The notes beneath the pieces are model-generated. The model was given only the letters and a program-made list of their open reading frames with translations, did no database searches and was not told the DNA's origin. Position numbers and translations under genes: made by a program. Source: Oceanospirillum maris DSM 6286 (GTDB lineage Bacteria; Pseudomonadota; Gammaproteobacteria; Pseudomonadales; Halomonadaceae). From it: a DNA stretch of 42,470 nt. This document shows, one piece after another, positions 1 through 11,116 of this stretch (positions within the stretch are counted from its first letter, which is position 1; the number at the start of each line of letters is the position of its first letter). The stretch is taken from contig NZ_AUGW01000028.1 in the NCBI RefSeq assembly GCF_000422865.1, positions 1 through 42,470 of the forward strand, written 5' to 3'.

Positions 1-123
1 ACCAAAATGGTCTGACTTGCTGAAAGAACGAACGATAATCGGATACGCTCGATTACAAAGACTGAATCAATAAAGACGCAATACAGAATTAAGATCTCGA
101 TTGGCATCGATCTACAACTTTTT
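1..123 (+). other. 23S-5S rRNA internal spacer
   Basis: This AT-rich stretch leads directly into a 5S rRNA and carries no plausible gene. It reads as the transcribed spacer between 23S and 5S of an rRNA operon entering from the left. The first three bases may be the very end of 23S, but I cannot place that boundary. Small self-complementary stretches near 93-112 could take part in pre-rRNA processing. Confidence 0.7.
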
Positions 124-241
124 TGCTTGACGACAATAGCGTGTAGGAACCACCTGACTCCTTTCCGAACTCAGAAGTGAAACTGCTCAGCGCCGATGGT
201 AGTGTGGGGTCTCCCCATGTGAGAGTAGGACATCGTCAAGC
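124..241 (+). rRNA. rrf: 5S ribosomal RNA
   Basis: The roughly 118-nt sequence matches the gammaproteobacterial 5S pattern. The ends pair (TGCTTGACGA with the CATCGTCAAGC end), and the conserved inner blocks CCGAACTCAGAAGTGAAAC, GCGCCGATGGTAGTGTGGGG and GAGAGTAGG are all present in order. It is the last gene of an rRNA operon read on the plus strand and is followed within 10 nt by a strong terminator. The exact ends are uncertain by one or two bases. No tRNA follows the 5S. Confidence 0.97.
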
Positions 242-250
242 GCTTATTCT

Positions 251-282
251 AAAAGCCCGTCTCTTCGAGACGGGCTTTTTTT
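251..282 (+). terminator. Rho-independent terminator of the rRNA operon
   Basis: AAAAGCCCGTCTC and GAGACGGGCTTTT form a near-perfect GC-rich hairpin around a TTC loop, followed by a run of T. Its position right after 5S makes it the operon terminator. Confidence 0.93.
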
Positions 283-312
283 ATGCCTGGGATTATTTGA
301 AGGGATAGTAAG

Positions 313-348
313 ATAAAAACCTGATACCAGTTCAATACTAGAATCAGG
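313..348 (-). terminator. Probable terminator of the tetR gene
   Basis: On the minus strand CCTGAT and ATCAGG pair across a partly structured loop, and five T follow. It lies about 35 nt past the stop of the TetR-family gene. The stem is short, so the call is moderate. Confidence 0.5.
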
Positions 349-383
349 CTATAGCATAGGAAGATAGAAAGGGAAGGCTTATG

Positions 384-1040
384 TTATCGGTTTTTAACAA
401 GGCACCCATTTTCTAATAATTTGCACTGATGTTCAGCTAAAGTCATCCAGAACTCTTTGTCAGGCTTAATCCCCATCGTTACTTCTAAATTTGGTGCCAT
501 TAAGAAAGGCTGATTCATTAAGCTTAAAAGGCTGATATGCAGCATTTTAGGGTCTAACTCTGGATTCAAGACGCCATTCTCCTGCATCTTTCTCAACATA
601 GCCTCCATCGGGCGGCACTTTTCTCGAAAGCGCTGCTGGATAAAATCATCCTCCAACGGGCCATCTTCAAAGAGTAGACACTTTAGAATCACAATAATAA
701 AGCCTGGGTACTCCGACATTAGAGAGTAATATTGCTGGAAAAAATCTGAGAAGCTCTCAGGAGGGTTTTCAACACCCTTTATGACTAGCTGATGAAGGGG
801 TTCAAATGTTTCAATAAACATTGCCTGAAATAACCCTTCTTTATTACCAAAGTAATAGTGAATCATCGCCATTGTCGACTGAGCTCGTGATGCAATCTCA
901 CGGGTGGTTACTTGTTGATAATTTTTTTCAATAAAGCATGAGCGGGCCGCTGAAATTAGGTTTTCACGCACATTACGTGCACTCTTACTGGTCGGTCGTC
1001 CACGTTTCTTAGGTTTTACGGGCTTGAATTCTGCATTCAT
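384..1040 (-). CDS. TetR/AcrR-family transcriptional regulator
   Basis: The 218-aa protein has a basic N-terminal arm (PKKRGRPTS) and then a TetR-type helix-turn-helix. The segment from about residue 28 to 72 includes TTREIASRA and the typical MIHYYFGNKEGLFQAMF recognition and stabilising helices. The C-terminal ligand and dimer domain is not diagnostic, so the inducer and target genes are unknown. The gene stands alone between an rRNA operon and gltD. Two perfect inverted repeats lie upstream (1052-1071 and 1133-1161), the arrangement expected for autoregulation. No efflux or metabolic gene sits divergently next to it, so its regulon must be elsewhere or limited to itself. Family assignment is firm; function is open. 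Confidence 0.9.
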   Translation of the reverse strand: MNAEFKPVKPKKRGRPTSKSARNVRENLISAARSCFIEKNYQQVTTREIASRAQSTMAMIHYYFGNKEGLFQAMFIETFEPLHQLVIKGVENPPESFSDFFQQYYSLMSEYPGFIIVILKCLLFEDGPLEDDFIQQRFREKCRPMEAMLRKMQENGVLNPELDPKMLHISLLSLMNQPFLMAPNLEVTMGIKPDKEFWMTLAEHQCKLLENGCLVKNR

Positions 1041-1051
1041 GAGTAAGTATC

Positions 1052-1071
1052 TTTTAATCAGTTGATTAAAA
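1052..1071. promoter_or_regulatory. Inverted repeat, candidate TetR operator 1
   Basis: TTTTAATCA-GT-TGATTAAAA is a perfect 9-bp inverted repeat with a 2-bp centre, 11 bp upstream of the TetR-family start codon. Its size and place suit a repressor operator within the leader. AT-rich palindromes also arise by chance, so binding is inferred. Confidence 0.5.
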
Positions 1072-1132
1072 ACTAGAGTAGAGTATTTGGACTAAAATGC
1101 AAAGGGGGTAAAATCCGTTATTATCGAACAAT

Positions 1133-1161
1133 TTGATTGATTTAATCGACCAATCAATCAA
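1133..1161. promoter_or_regulatory. Inverted repeat, candidate TetR operator 2
   Basis: TTGATTGATT-N9-AATCAATCAA is a perfect 10-bp inverted repeat about 93-121 bp upstream of the TetR start codon, in the region where its promoter should lie. Both this repeat and the nearer palindrome contain TGATT half-sites, consistent with one protein binding both. Confidence 0.5.
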
Positions 1162-1218
1162 GGGGTTAATTATAGGCATTATTGTTGGTATGGAATAATG
1201 AGATATAGAAAGAAAGCA

Positions 1219-1268
1219 TAAAAAAACCGCACCCAAAGCAGTTAGTCAAACTGTTCGAGTACGGTTTT
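1219..1268 (-). terminator. Terminator downstream of gltD
   Basis: On the minus strand AAAACCGTAC pairs with GTGCGGTTTT (one G-U) around an inner CAGTT/AACTG hairpin, followed by T residues. It is about 40 bp past the gltD stop and closes the gltBD operon. Confidence 0.75.
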
Positions 1269-1308
1269 CAAATGAAGTTCCTAAAACGGCCTTCATTATT
1301 GATTAAGG

Positions 1309-2742
<1,434 letters not shown>

Positions 2743-2812
2743 TCATTCAAAGCCTAAATTCACAAAATCTGCGTTGTTGAAACCTTGGTGCACTGAATCG
2801 TTAGAACCCTGA

Positions 2813-5800
2813 TTACTCAGGGCGCTGGCGAGTGCTATCGAGTAGGCTACCTAGGCTAGCTGCTTTAGGTTTAACCAGCCAGATATGACGGTAGTAGTCA
2901 GAGAAGTTCGTTAACATCTCTTGACCCCACTTACTGCCGGTTTCTTCAACAAACTCAGCGATTACGCTGCGCAGATGGTTACGGTAGGCTTCCATCGGTT
3001 CGGAGTTGATACGGTGAATGTCGACCAACTCATGGTTATATTTATCAACAAAGGTTCGATCCATATCAAGAACATAGGCAAAACCACCGGTCATACCTGC
3101 ACCGAAGTTATAGCCTGTCTCGCCTAAAACCGTAACCAGACCGCCTGTCATGTATTCACAGCAATGGTCGCCCGCGCCTTCAATAACCGCATGAGCACCT
3201 GAGTTACGTACGGCAAAGCGTTCACCAGCCTGACCCGCTGCAAAAAGCTTGCCGCCGGTTGCGCCATAGAGGCAGGTGTTGCCGATAATTGAGGTCTTGT
3301 TTGATTCGAATGGGCTGCCTTTTGGTGGCGTTAGAATAATCTTGCCACCGTTCATGCCTTTACCAACGTAATCGTTGGCATCGCCTTCGATATAAAGGTT
3401 TAAGCCTTTTGCATTCCACACACCGAAACTTTGACCTGCTACACCAGACAGTTTCAAGGTAAGAGGGTGGCTCGCTAGACCTTTATCACCCCAGCGTTTG
3501 GCAATTTCACCGGATAGGCGGGCACCGATTGAGCGGTCACAGTTAGTGACTTTAAAGGAGAACTCACCGCCTTTACCGCTTTCTATGCAGCTCAGGGTTT
3601 CAGAAACCATACGCTCAGCCAAAGAGCCTTTATCAAACGGTTCATTACGGGCAACTTGACATGTTTGCGGCGCACCTTCAGGTACAAAATCGTTGTGTAA
3701 CAAATTGCTAAGATTCAGATTTTGAATCTTAGCCGGTGCCTCTTCATCGCTGATAGCGGTCAGTAAGTCGGTGCGACCAATGAGATCTTCGAATTTACGA
3801 ATGCCCATTTCTGCCATGATTTCACGTACTTCTTCAGCCACAAATCGGAAGTAGTTTTTAACCATTTCGACGGTACCGATGAAATATTCTTCACGCAACT
3901 GTTCGTTCTGAGTGGCAACACCGGTGGCACAGTTATTCAGGTGGCAAATACGCAGGTACTTACAACCCAGTGCGACCATTGGGATGGTGCCGAAGCCAAA
4001 GCTTTCTGCGCCAAGAATAGCGCCCTTGATCACATCCAAACCTGTTTTTAGGCCGCCATCAGTCTGAAGGCGAACTTTATCGCGCAGATTGTTGATTCGT
4101 AGCGCCTGATGAACCTCAGGTAAGCCCAATTCCCACGGAGACCCCGCGTGTTTGATTGACGTTAATGGGCTGGCCGCTGTGCCTCCATCGTAACCTGATA
4201 CCGTGATGAGATCCGCATAGGCTTTGGCTACGCCTGTGGCGATAGTGCCAATACCCGGCTCAGATACCAGTTTTACCGAGATCAAGGCGTCAGGGTTAAC
4301 TTGCTTCAAATCGAAGATTAGCTGGGCTAAATCTTCAATAGAATAGATATCATGGTGTGGCGGCGGAGAGATCAGAGTGACACCCGGTACGGAGTGACGC
4401 AGGCGTGCAATAAGAGCATTGACCTTACCACCTGGTAGCTGACCACCTTCACCGGGTTTAGCCCCTTGAGCGACTTTAATCTGCAAGACTTCCGCATTTA
4501 CCAGATAGTGTGGTGTCACACCAAATCGGCCAGATGCGATCTGTTTGATCTTAGAGTTCTTCAGGGTGCCAAAGCGAACGGCATCTTCACCGCCTTCACC
4601 GGAGTTTGAGCGACCACCCAGTTCATTCATTGCCTGAGCTAGCGCTTCATGAGCTTCCGGTGATAAGGCGCCTAGAGACATAGCCGCAGAGTCAAAGCGA
4701 CGTAAAATTGACTCTGCAGGTTCAACTTGGCTTAAGTCGATAGGATTTGAAATTTTGTTGATGCTTAACAGGTCACGTATGGTTGCTGCTGGACGTTCAT
4801 TCACCAGTTTGGAAAAACGTTTAAAAGCATCATAGCTGCCGGTTTGAACCGCTTCCTGTACCGCCTTCACCACATCTGGGTTGTAGGCATGATATTCACC
4901 GCCGTGAACATACTTTAGCAAACCGCCTTGACCAATTTTCTTACGTGGGTTCCATGCAAGAGTTGATAGCATCTCTTGTTGCATCTGGAAGTGAGCAAAG
5001 CCCGCGCCCTGAATACGTGATGCTACGCCCTTAAAGCAAAGGTCGCAGACTTCATCGGATAGGCCAACGGCTTCAAAGAGCTGCGCACCACGATAAGATG
5101 CAATCGTTGAAATGCCCATTTTGGATAGAATCTTAAGCAGGCCCTTTTGAATGCCGCGACGGTAGTTCTCACGGATATCAACAGGATCGCCTTGTAATTC
5201 GCCGGTACGCTGTAGATCTGCCATTACGTTGTAGCTTAGGTATGGATAAACAGCAGTTGCACCAAAGCCAAACAGAACAGCCATCTGGTGAGAGTCGCGA
5301 GCCAGACCGGTTTCAACGATTAAGTTAGAGTTACAACGTAAGCCTTTAGATCCCAAGTGCTGGTGTACGGCACCTGTTGCCATCAACGAATCGATTGGCA
5401 GCTTGCCTTTTTCGATCTCACGGTCAGATAGCACCAAAATCACTTTACCAGAACGAACCGCTTCTTCAGCTTGCTCACAAATAGTGATGATGGCTTGCTT
5501 TAAGCCGGTGTCTTCAGGGTTGTACTGCAAGCTAAGGAAGTGAGATGGAAAGCCTTTCTCATCCAAGTGTTGCAGGGTTTTGAATTTGCGTGGAGACAGA
5601 ACGGGTGTTGTTAATACAATACGGTTAGCGTGATCAATGCTGTCTTCAAAAACATTTAGCTCGGTGCCTAGACAGGTTTCCAAGGACATGACGATCGCTT
5701 CACGAAGAGGGTCGATAGGCGGGTTGGTTACCTGAGCAAACTTCTGGCGGAAGTAATCGGTTGTTAAGCGGTTTTTACGGGATAATACGGCCATAGGGGT

Positions 5801-7270
5801 ATCATCACCCATGGAGCCAACCGCTTCTTGTCCTTGTTCTGCAAGAGGGCGTAGCACTTGATCGCGTTCTTCAAAGCTAACCTGATACATCTTCATGTGA
5901 GCTTGAAGGCTTTCTTGAGACATCGGCTCAAAGTTAGGGCCTTGAATCTCACCTAAGGTTGATTCTAAGAAGGTTGCTTTCTCACGCATCCACTGTTTGT
6001 AAGGATGGGCTGATTTTAGACGATTATCGATATCATCACGGTGCATTACTTCGCCGGTTTGGGTATCAACAACCAACATATGGCCCGGTGCAACACGGCC
6101 TTTGGCGACAACATCTTCTGGCTGGTAGTCATAAACACCAATTTCAGATGCCAGAGTGATGTAACCGTTTTTGGTGATAACCCAGCGAGCAGGACGTAAA
6201 CCATTACGGTCAAGCATACATACCGCATGGCGACCATCGGTAAGTACAAGACCGGCTGGGCCATCCCAAGGTTCCATGTGCATGGAACTGTACTCGTAGA
6301 ATGCGCGTAAATCTGCATCCATGGTGTCGTTGTTCTGCCATGCGGGCGGAATCATCAGACGAACAGCTTTGAATAGATCCATGCCGCCTGTGAGCAATAC
6401 TTCTAACATGTTATCCATACTGGATGAGTCCGAACCTGTGGTGTTAACCACTTGGTCGATCTCATCAAGATTTAGGGTTTCACTGTTGAAGTTGCTTTTA
6501 CGAGCATTAGCCCAGCTACGGTTGGCTTCAATCGTGTTGATTTCACCATTGTGAGCAAGGTAGCGGAACGGCTGAGCCAGAGGCCATTTCGGAGCGGTAT
6601 TGGTAGAAAAGCGCTGGTGGAAAACACAAATAGCGGTTTCTAAGCGTTCATCGTCTAAGTCCTTGTAGAACTTAGGCAGATCGGCTGGCATAACCAAGCC
6701 TTTATAGGAAATTACTTGCGAGGAAAGACTGGCAACATAGAATTCGCTGTCATCTTTCAGAGCCATTTCAGCTTTACGGCGTGCGATAAATAACTTAACA
6801 GCCAGTTGCTGGGGGTTGAGTCCCGGAGCATCAATAAAAACTTGTTCAAACTGCGGAAGGCAATCTAAGGCCATTGGGCCGCAGACCGAGGTATCAATAG
6901 GAACTTGACGCCACCCAATGACGCTGAGGCCTTGAGCCTTGATTTCGTTATTCAGAGCGATGCGGGCATTGTCAGCCTTCGCTTCGTTCTGAGATAGAAA
7001 GACCATACCCACGCCAAAGTGTTCAGAAAGATCAGCTGAAAACTGCTCTTTTGCAATGGTACGTAAGAAGGCATCGGGTTTTTTCAGCAGCAAACCACAG
7101 CCATCACCTGTTTTACCATCAGCCGCGATACCACCACGGTGAGTCATACAGGTTAGTGCTTCGATCGCTGTCTGCAATAAGTCATGGCTTGCGTCGCCAT
7201 TCATGTGCGCGATTAAGCCAAAACCACAGTTATCCCTAAATTCATCAGGATGATACAGACCAGTTCTCAT
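2813..7270 (-). CDS. gltB: Glutamate synthase (NADPH) large subunit
   Basis: The 1485-aa protein makes two glutamates from glutamine and 2-oxoglutarate, the main nitrogen-assimilation route with glutamine synthetase. It starts with a short propeptide before the glutaminase nucleophile Cys15 ([10 protein letters not shown]), so N-terminal processing is expected. The class II amidotransferase domain covers about residues 15-410 ([26 protein letters not shown]). It is followed by a central domain, an FMN-binding synthase barrel (about 800-1170; [24 protein letters not shown]) and the 3Fe-4S cysteines in [19 protein letters not shown]. The C-terminal glycine-rich GXGXG helix domain (about 1220-1430) completes it. 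Full length, first gene of gltBD, with a sigma-70-type promoter upstream. Confidence 0.98.
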   Translation of the reverse strand: MRTGLYHPDEFRDNCGFGLIAHMNGDASHDLLQTAIEALTCMTHRGGIAADGKTGDGCGLLLKKPDAFLRTIAKEQFSADLSEHFGVGMVFLSQNEAKADNARIALNNEIKAQGLSVIGWRQVPIDTSVCGPMALDCLPQFEQVFIDAPGLNPQQLAVKLFIARRKAEMALKDDSEFYVASLSSQVISYKGLVMPADLPKFYKDLDDERLETAICVFHQRFSTNTAPKWPLAQPFRYLAHNGEINTIEANRSWANARKSNFNSETLNLDEIDQVVNTTGSDSSSMDNMLEVLLTGGMDLFKAVRLMIPPAWQNNDTMDADLRAFYEYSSMHMEPWDGPAGLVLTDGRHAVCMLDRNGLRPARWVITKNGYITLASEIGVYDYQPEDVVAKGRVAPGHMLVVDTQTGEVMHRDDIDNRLKSAHPYKQWMREKATFLESTLGEIQGPNFEPMSQESLQAHMKMYQVSFEERDQVLRPLAEQGQEAVGSMGDDTPMAVLSRKNRLTTDYFRQKFAQVTNPPIDPLREAIVMSLETCLGTELNVFEDSIDHANRIVLTTPVLSPRKFKTLQHLDEKGFPSHFLSLQYNPEDTGLKQAIITICEQAEEAVRSGKVILVLSDREIEKGKLPIDSLMATGAVHQHLGSKGLRCNSNLIVETGLARDSHQMAVLFGFGATAVYPYLSYNVMADLQRTGELQGDPVDIRENYRRGIQKGLLKILSKMGISTIASYRGAQLFEAVGLSDEVCDLCFKGVASRIQGAGFAHFQMQQEMLSTLAWNPRKKIGQGGLLKYVHGGEYHAYNPDVVKAVQEAVQTGSYDAFKRFSKLVNERPAATIRDLLSINKISNPIDLSQVEPAESILRRFDSAAMSLGALSPEAHEALAQAMNELGGRSNSGEGGEDAVRFGTLKNSKIKQIASGRFGVTPHYLVNAEVLQIKVAQGAKPGEGGQLPGGKVNALIARLRHSVPGVTLISPPPHHDIYSIEDLAQLIFDLKQVNPDALISVKLVSEPGIGTIATGVAKAYADLITVSGYDGGTAASPLTSIKHAGSPWELGLPEVHQALRINNLRDKVRLQTDGGLKTGLDVIKGAILGAESFGFGTIPMVALGCKYLRICHLNNCATGVATQNEQLREEYFIGTVEMVKNYFRFVAEEVREIMAEMGIRKFEDLIGRTDLLTAISDEEAPAKIQNLNLSNLLHNDFVPEGAPQTCQVARNEPFDKGSLAERMVSETLSCIESGKGGEFSFKVTNCDRSIGARLSGEIAKRWGDKGLASHPLTLKLSGVAGQSFGVWNAKGLNLYIEGDANDYVGKGMNGGKIILTPPKGSPFESNKTSIIGNTCLYGATGGKLFAAGQAGERFAVRNSGAHAVIEGAGDHCCEYMTGGLVTVLGETGYNFGAGMTGGFAYVLDMDRTFVDKYNHELVDIHRINSEPMEAYRNHLRSVIAEFVEETGSKWGQEMLTNFSDYYRHIWLVKPKAASLGSLLDSTRQRPE

Positions 7271-7395
7271 AAAGCTAACTCTCGCTAGTACAAAAAATCG
7301 TTGTTGTCCGCCTCTGAAACTTCTAGTTTTGTCTTTTAATTTATTGAGTAAGCATCTTCCGTTAGACAGGGTTTCTTAGAGGCAAAGGGATAGGG

Positions 7396-7424
7396 ATTCT
7401 ACACAGCTAAAGGGATAATCTCAA
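7396..7424 (-). promoter_or_regulatory. Sigma-70-type promoter for gltBD
   Basis: On the minus strand TTGAGA (7419-7424) and TAGAAT (7396-7401) are separated by exactly 17 bp, each one mismatch from consensus. Transcription would begin near 7389, giving an untranslated leader of about 120 nt before the gltB ATG. The 7271-7579 gap otherwise holds only the terminator of the preceding gene at 7499-7551. Confidence 0.65.
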
Positions 7425-7498
7425 ATATAAGACAGGTTTAGGGGTGAGATATGGTGCTGAATTGCGGTGAAAAGGCGGGGAATATGCGTCTAAAGTCT

Positions 7499-7551
7499 AA
7501 AATAAAAGACCGCTTTAGGCACCTTTGAAAGTACATTTAAAGCGATCTTTT
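7499..7551 (-). terminator. Terminator of the pil-aro-damX transcript
   Basis: On the minus strand AAAAGATCGCTTTA pairs with TAAAGCGGTCTTTT (one G-U) over a 20-nt loop, followed by a T-rich run. It begins about 30 bp after the damX-like stop. Confidence 0.8.
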
Positions 7552-7579
7552 GTTCTGCTGATTTACGTTTAAAGCGACC

Positions 7580-9328
7580 TTACTTTTTCCGAATATCGGA
7601 TTGAACGCTTGCCATGCTTCTAGCCCATGGTTTGCGGTCTTTAAGCGGTTTGGCTAGCGCTGGAATACTTGCAATAGCGGCGTCTCGATTATCAAATTTG
7701 CCATAGATAACCACAAACCAAGGCTTGTTCTGATAAATGGTTTCAAAGTAATGCACATCTTTTTTACTACTTAATCCATCAATAAAACGAATGGCATTGG
7801 CTTCAATATGACTGCCGAGTAGTTGAAGGGTATATAAATTGCTTTTTAGGGCGAGAAGTTCATTTTCTTGCTTGTAGGGGCTGCTAGGTTTTGCAGGCGC
7901 TGTTTTTTCTTTTGCTATCGGTGTTTCTTTAACCGGAGGTTTCTCTTTGACAGCAGGCTTCTCAGTAGGTTTTTCAGGTGTTGAGGCGGCAGCGGTTTCT
8001 TTTGTAGGTTCCGCTTTAGGTGTCGTGGTTTTTTCCGCTGATTCGGGCTTATCTGGGGCTTGCGTCGTTTCAGGCACTGCAACCGTTTTAGCTGGAGCTG
8101 TATCCATGCCAAGAAGTGCTGCATCAGCGTCACGTTTGCTCTGATCATCGCTAACAGGTTCGTCGTCTGGATAGACCGGCTTGATGATGGTGATCGCCTG
8201 TTCTTCTTCTGATTCCGCTATCTTAGCTGCGGCCTCTTCTGCCTCGGCCAGTGTTTCTTCTGTTGGGCGAGATAGGCGATTGAGATCCGTCAGTGGCGTG
8301 TTCTCTGCAATCTCAGGCTCTGATTGCATACTCATTAGTTCATCTTGGTAAAGATAAGCCGCACCGAGTAACGCTGCGACAATGGATAACGCAGCAACAT
8401 GCCAGAGAGGAATCGAAGCCCGTTTAGCTTTTGCAGGCTTATCCGCCGCATTAGCTGCCGCTTTTCTCTGTGCTCTTGGTGATGGTTTTTTATCGGCTTT
8501 AGGCTGAGCTGATGCCTTAGGCGAAATGCTGGCGACTTTCTTTAAACCCGCAGGATCGCTTAGAGCAAGATTCGCCATGGCGTTGATTTGCCCCGGTACA
8601 CCACCGCCAGCACGAATAATATCCGCTTTTTGGTGCTCACTAATTTGATCCAGTAATCCCGCTGCACTTAAGCGGTATTCAAGATAAGACCATGACTCTT
8701 CCGTTGTTAGCGGTTGAAGGGCGAGATGGTGGCCAATAGCATTAAAGCGCTCTTTAAGGCGAGAGCCTTGCAGTACCTCTATGAGGGAGGTTTCGCCGAG
8801 CAATAAAATATGGGGACGCTTTTGATCATCGTCATCGGATAGAAGGATGACCATTAACTCAAGGGTTTCAGGGCTTAGTAAGTGAGCGTCATCAACAATG
8901 ATTAGGCTGCTATTGCCTTCACGATGCAGTTGGCCGAAGTGCTGCTTGAGGCGTAATAAATATTGGTTCAGATCGCTATTGCTATCAAGGCCCAAGTCTA
9001 AGCTTTGGTTGAGCGCCTGCATAAAGGGTTGGGGCTGAATGACCTGTTCGGTGTTGAGTTCACTGATCTGAACCCCTGCATCCATGCCCTCAAGCACCTT
9101 ACGCTTGATAAGACTCTTACCTGAACCTTGTGGGCCAGTGATTGTGAGCAAAAGGCTACTATAACGGCTCAAGTGACCAATGAGTTCAATAACCTGAGCG
9201 TGTTGCTGAGAGGGAAAAAACAGAGACTCCTCTACCACACCATCGGTGACTGAAGGGGTGATATTTGTAAAGGAGAAATTATCCCCAGGCATACCGGAAT
9301 CCTTATCGTTTCTGTTTTTTCCAAACAT
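7580..9328 (-). CDS. damX: DamX-like AAA ATPase with C-terminal SPOR domain
   Basis: The 582-aa protein has an N-terminal AAA/ExeA-type ATPase. Walker A is TGPQGSGKS (64-72) and Walker B LIIVDDAH (142-149). A basic stretch precedes a single transmembrane segment (about 307-327, WHVAALSIVAALLGAAYLY). A long Lys/Pro/Thr/Glu-rich periplasmic linker (about 350-485) leads to a SPOR domain (about 490-575, LYTLQLLGSHIEANAIRFI). SPOR domains bind denuded peptidoglycan at the septum, so the protein probably acts in cell division. Position beside aroB matches damX order in enterics and the SPOR gene next to aroB in Pseudomonas. Enteric DamX lacks an intact ATPase motif, so the Pseudomonas-type form is the closer match. 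It is 121 bp downstream of aroB, probably last in the pil-aro transcript. Confidence 0.85.
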   Translation of the reverse strand: MFGKNRNDKDSGMPGDNFSFTNITPSVTDGVVEESLFFPSQQHAQVIELIGHLSRYSSLLLTITGPQGSGKSLIKRKVLEGMDAGVQISELNTEQVIQPQPFMQALNQSLDLGLDSNSDLNQYLLRLKQHFGQLHREGNSSLIIVDDAHLLSPETLELMVILLSDDDDQKRPHILLLGETSLIEVLQGSRLKERFNAIGHHLALQPLTTEESWSYLEYRLSAAGLLDQISEHQKADIIRAGGGVPGQINAMANLALSDPAGLKKVASISPKASAQPKADKKPSPRAQRKAAANAADKPAKAKRASIPLWHVAALSIVAALLGAAYLYQDELMSMQSEPEIAENTPLTDLNRLSRPTEETLAEAEEAAAKIAESEEEQAITIIKPVYPDDEPVSDDQSKRDADAALLGMDTAPAKTVAVPETTQAPDKPESAEKTTTPKAEPTKETAAASTPEKPTEKPAVKEKPPVKETPIAKEKTAPAKPSSPYKQENELLALKSNLYTLQLLGSHIEANAIRFIDGLSSKKDVHYFETIYQNKPWFVVIYGKFDNRDAAIASIPALAKPLKDRKPWARSMASVQSDIRKK

Positions 9329-9449
9329 AGGTTTTTAATCCCACTTTTCTCATTCAAAGGTTCGACTAAAAGGTATCAAATAGAATTGCTTAGCTAACCC
9401 TGAACCCTTGATAATAGGCGGTTATAAATGGGACTGGAAGCCTAAAATA

Positions 9450-10544
9450 TTAAAAAATACCAAGTTTTTTTCCTGCTGTTAGGGTTTGTTGCAAATTTTC
9501 CTTGGAAAATGAGCTTGTAACACAGGCTGACCCTAAAGAATTGAGTAATACAAGGCGCAAATTACCATCAAGCACTTTTTTATCCACTAGCATGTGGCTA
9601 ATAAAAGTTTTAGCGGACATATTCTCAGGAGGAACAACGGGAAGATCAAAGGCCTGTAAAAGCTGCTTTGTGCGCTGATTGTCTTCGGCGCTAATCCAGC
9701 CTTCTCTATAAGATAAATCGGTGGCCATCAATAAGCCTGTAGCGACAGCTTCACCGTGAAGCCAGTTACCATAGCCTTGCTCTGTTTCAATGGCGTGACC
9801 AAAGGTATGACCAAGATTTAGTGTGGCTCTAATGCCACCTTCTAGCTCATCTTGAGCGACCACATCGGCTTTATTTTGGCATGAACGATAAATGGCTTCC
9901 TTGAGTGCGCTGGCTTCTTTTTGTTTTAAAGGCGTGACATTACTTTCTAGCCAGCTGAAAAACTCAGGGTCACGGATTAAACCGTATTTGATAACTTCTG
10001 CAATACCTGCAGCTAGCTCACGGTCTGGTAGGGTTTGTAGTGTATCGGTATCCGCTAAAACCAATTGTGGCTGCCAGAACGCGCCAATCATATTTTTACC
10101 CAGAGGGTGATTGACGCCTGTTTTTCCGCCGACAGAGGAATCAACTTGGGATAATAGCGTGGTGGGAACTTGAATAAAATTAACACCTCGCTGATAACTG
10201 GCCGCCGCAAACCCTGTCATATCACCAATAACACCGCCACCTAGAGCGATAAGCGTACAAGTGCGGTTAAAACGTTGCTCTAAAAGGGCATCAAAAATGG
10301 TATTAACGTGATCAAGAGTTTTATAAGCCTCGCCATCGGGAAGGATGACCTCGGCGACTTGAAAATCATCGGCAAGGGTGTTTTTTAATGCCTCTAAATA
10401 AAGCGGGGCGACCGTTGTATTACTAACGATCATCACCTGATGACCATGAATATGAGGTGCGATAATATCTAATTTTTGAATTAGCTGGCTACCAATATGG
10501 ATGGGATAGCTGCGGTTGCCTAGGTCAACATTCAAGGTTTTCAT
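9450..10544 (-). CDS. aroB: 3-dehydroquinate synthase
   Basis: The 364-aa protein catalyses the second shikimate step, DAHP to 3-dehydroquinate, using NAD and a divalent metal. Signature segments are the NAD-binding [19 protein letters not shown], then [20 protein letters not shown], and the metal-ligand region with Glu/His ([31 protein letters not shown]). Length is normal. It follows aroK by only 10 bp, so the two shikimate genes are co-transcribed and may be translationally coupled. The start [15 protein letters not shown] fits the family. Confidence 0.97.
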   Translation of the reverse strand: MKTLNVDLGNRSYPIHIGSQLIQKLDIIAPHIHGHQVMIVSNTTVAPLYLEALKNTLADDFQVAEVILPDGEAYKTLDHVNTIFDALLEQRFNRTCTLIALGGGVIGDMTGFAAASYQRGVNFIQVPTTLLSQVDSSVGGKTGVNHPLGKNMIGAFWQPQLVLADTDTLQTLPDRELAAGIAEVIKYGLIRDPEFFSWLESNVTPLKQKEASALKEAIYRSCQNKADVVAQDELEGGIRATLNLGHTFGHAIETEQGYGNWLHGEAVATGLLMATDLSYREGWISAEDNQRTKQLLQAFDLPVVPPENMSAKTFISHMLVDKKVLDGNLRLVLLNSLGSACVTSSFSKENLQQTLTAGKKLGIF

Positions 10545-10554
10545 GATTTAACAC

Positions 10555-11091
10555 TCACAAATCTTTTAGCTTTTTAATGATTAGGCGGACAACACTCTTA
10601 GGCGATTGCCTGTCGGTTTTGATGATGATATCCGCCGCTTCACGATACAGAGGGTCACGTATTGAGAACAGGTTGGTTAAGACCGCTTTAGGGTTATCAT
10701 TTTGCAGTAAAGGGCGGTTTTTATCTTTTGCCGTTCGCTGCAACTGCTGTTCTATCGTGGTATGCAAGTAAATAACAGTACTGGCTTGGCTAATGGTTAG
10801 TCGGTTTTTAGCGCGCATAATGGCGCCGCCGCCCGTTGCTAATACCATAGGGCCTTGCTCTTGTAGAAGCTCTATAATGGTGTGTGTTTCACGTCGACGA
10901 AAGCCTTCTTCACCCTCAACATCAAATATCCACGGGATGTTGGCACCGCTGCGATCTTCAATCTCTCGGTCGGAGTCGAAAAATGGCAGGCCAAGCTCTG
11001 CCGCAAGCAGTCGGCCAATGGTGCTTTTACCGGCGCCCATTGGGCCGACCAATACAATGTTATGGTTATAATGGTTATGGTTATAGTGCAT
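10555..11091 (-). CDS. aroK: Shikimate kinase
   Basis: The 178-aa cytoplasmic P-loop kinase phosphorylates shikimate at O3. Walker A is GPMGAGKST (16-24). The substrate-binding DSDREIE and the RRRE and ATGGGA segments are present, along with a lid arginine region (KDKNRPLL). The N-terminus is odd: residues 2-11 are HYNHN repeated twice, encoded by a 15-bp tandem repeat just before the usual start region ([11 protein letters not shown]). The extension could be real, or translation might begin further in, but no good internal start codon lies before the P-loop. It lies 25 bp after pilQ and 10 bp before aroB, the conserved pilQ-aroK-aroB order. Confidence 0.96.
   Translation of the reverse strand: MHYNHNHYNHNIVLVGPMGAGKSTIGRLLAAELGLPFFDSDREIEDRSGANIPWIFDVEGEEGFRRRETHTIIELLQEQGPMVLATGGGAIMRAKNRLTISQASTVIYLHTTIEQQLQRTAKDKNRPLLQNDNPKAVLTNLFSIRDPLYREAADIIIKTDRQSPKSVVRLIIKKLKDL
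11059..11088 (-). repeat. Two tandem 15-bp units at the start of aroK
   Basis: Units 11059-11073 and 11074-11088 match at 14 of 15 positions and encode His-Tyr-Asn-His-Asn twice right after the initiator methionine. The repeat is in frame and lies outside the kinase fold. Confidence 0.9.
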
Positions 11092-11116
11092 CGCGTTATG
11101 TGCTGAATGAATCGAG

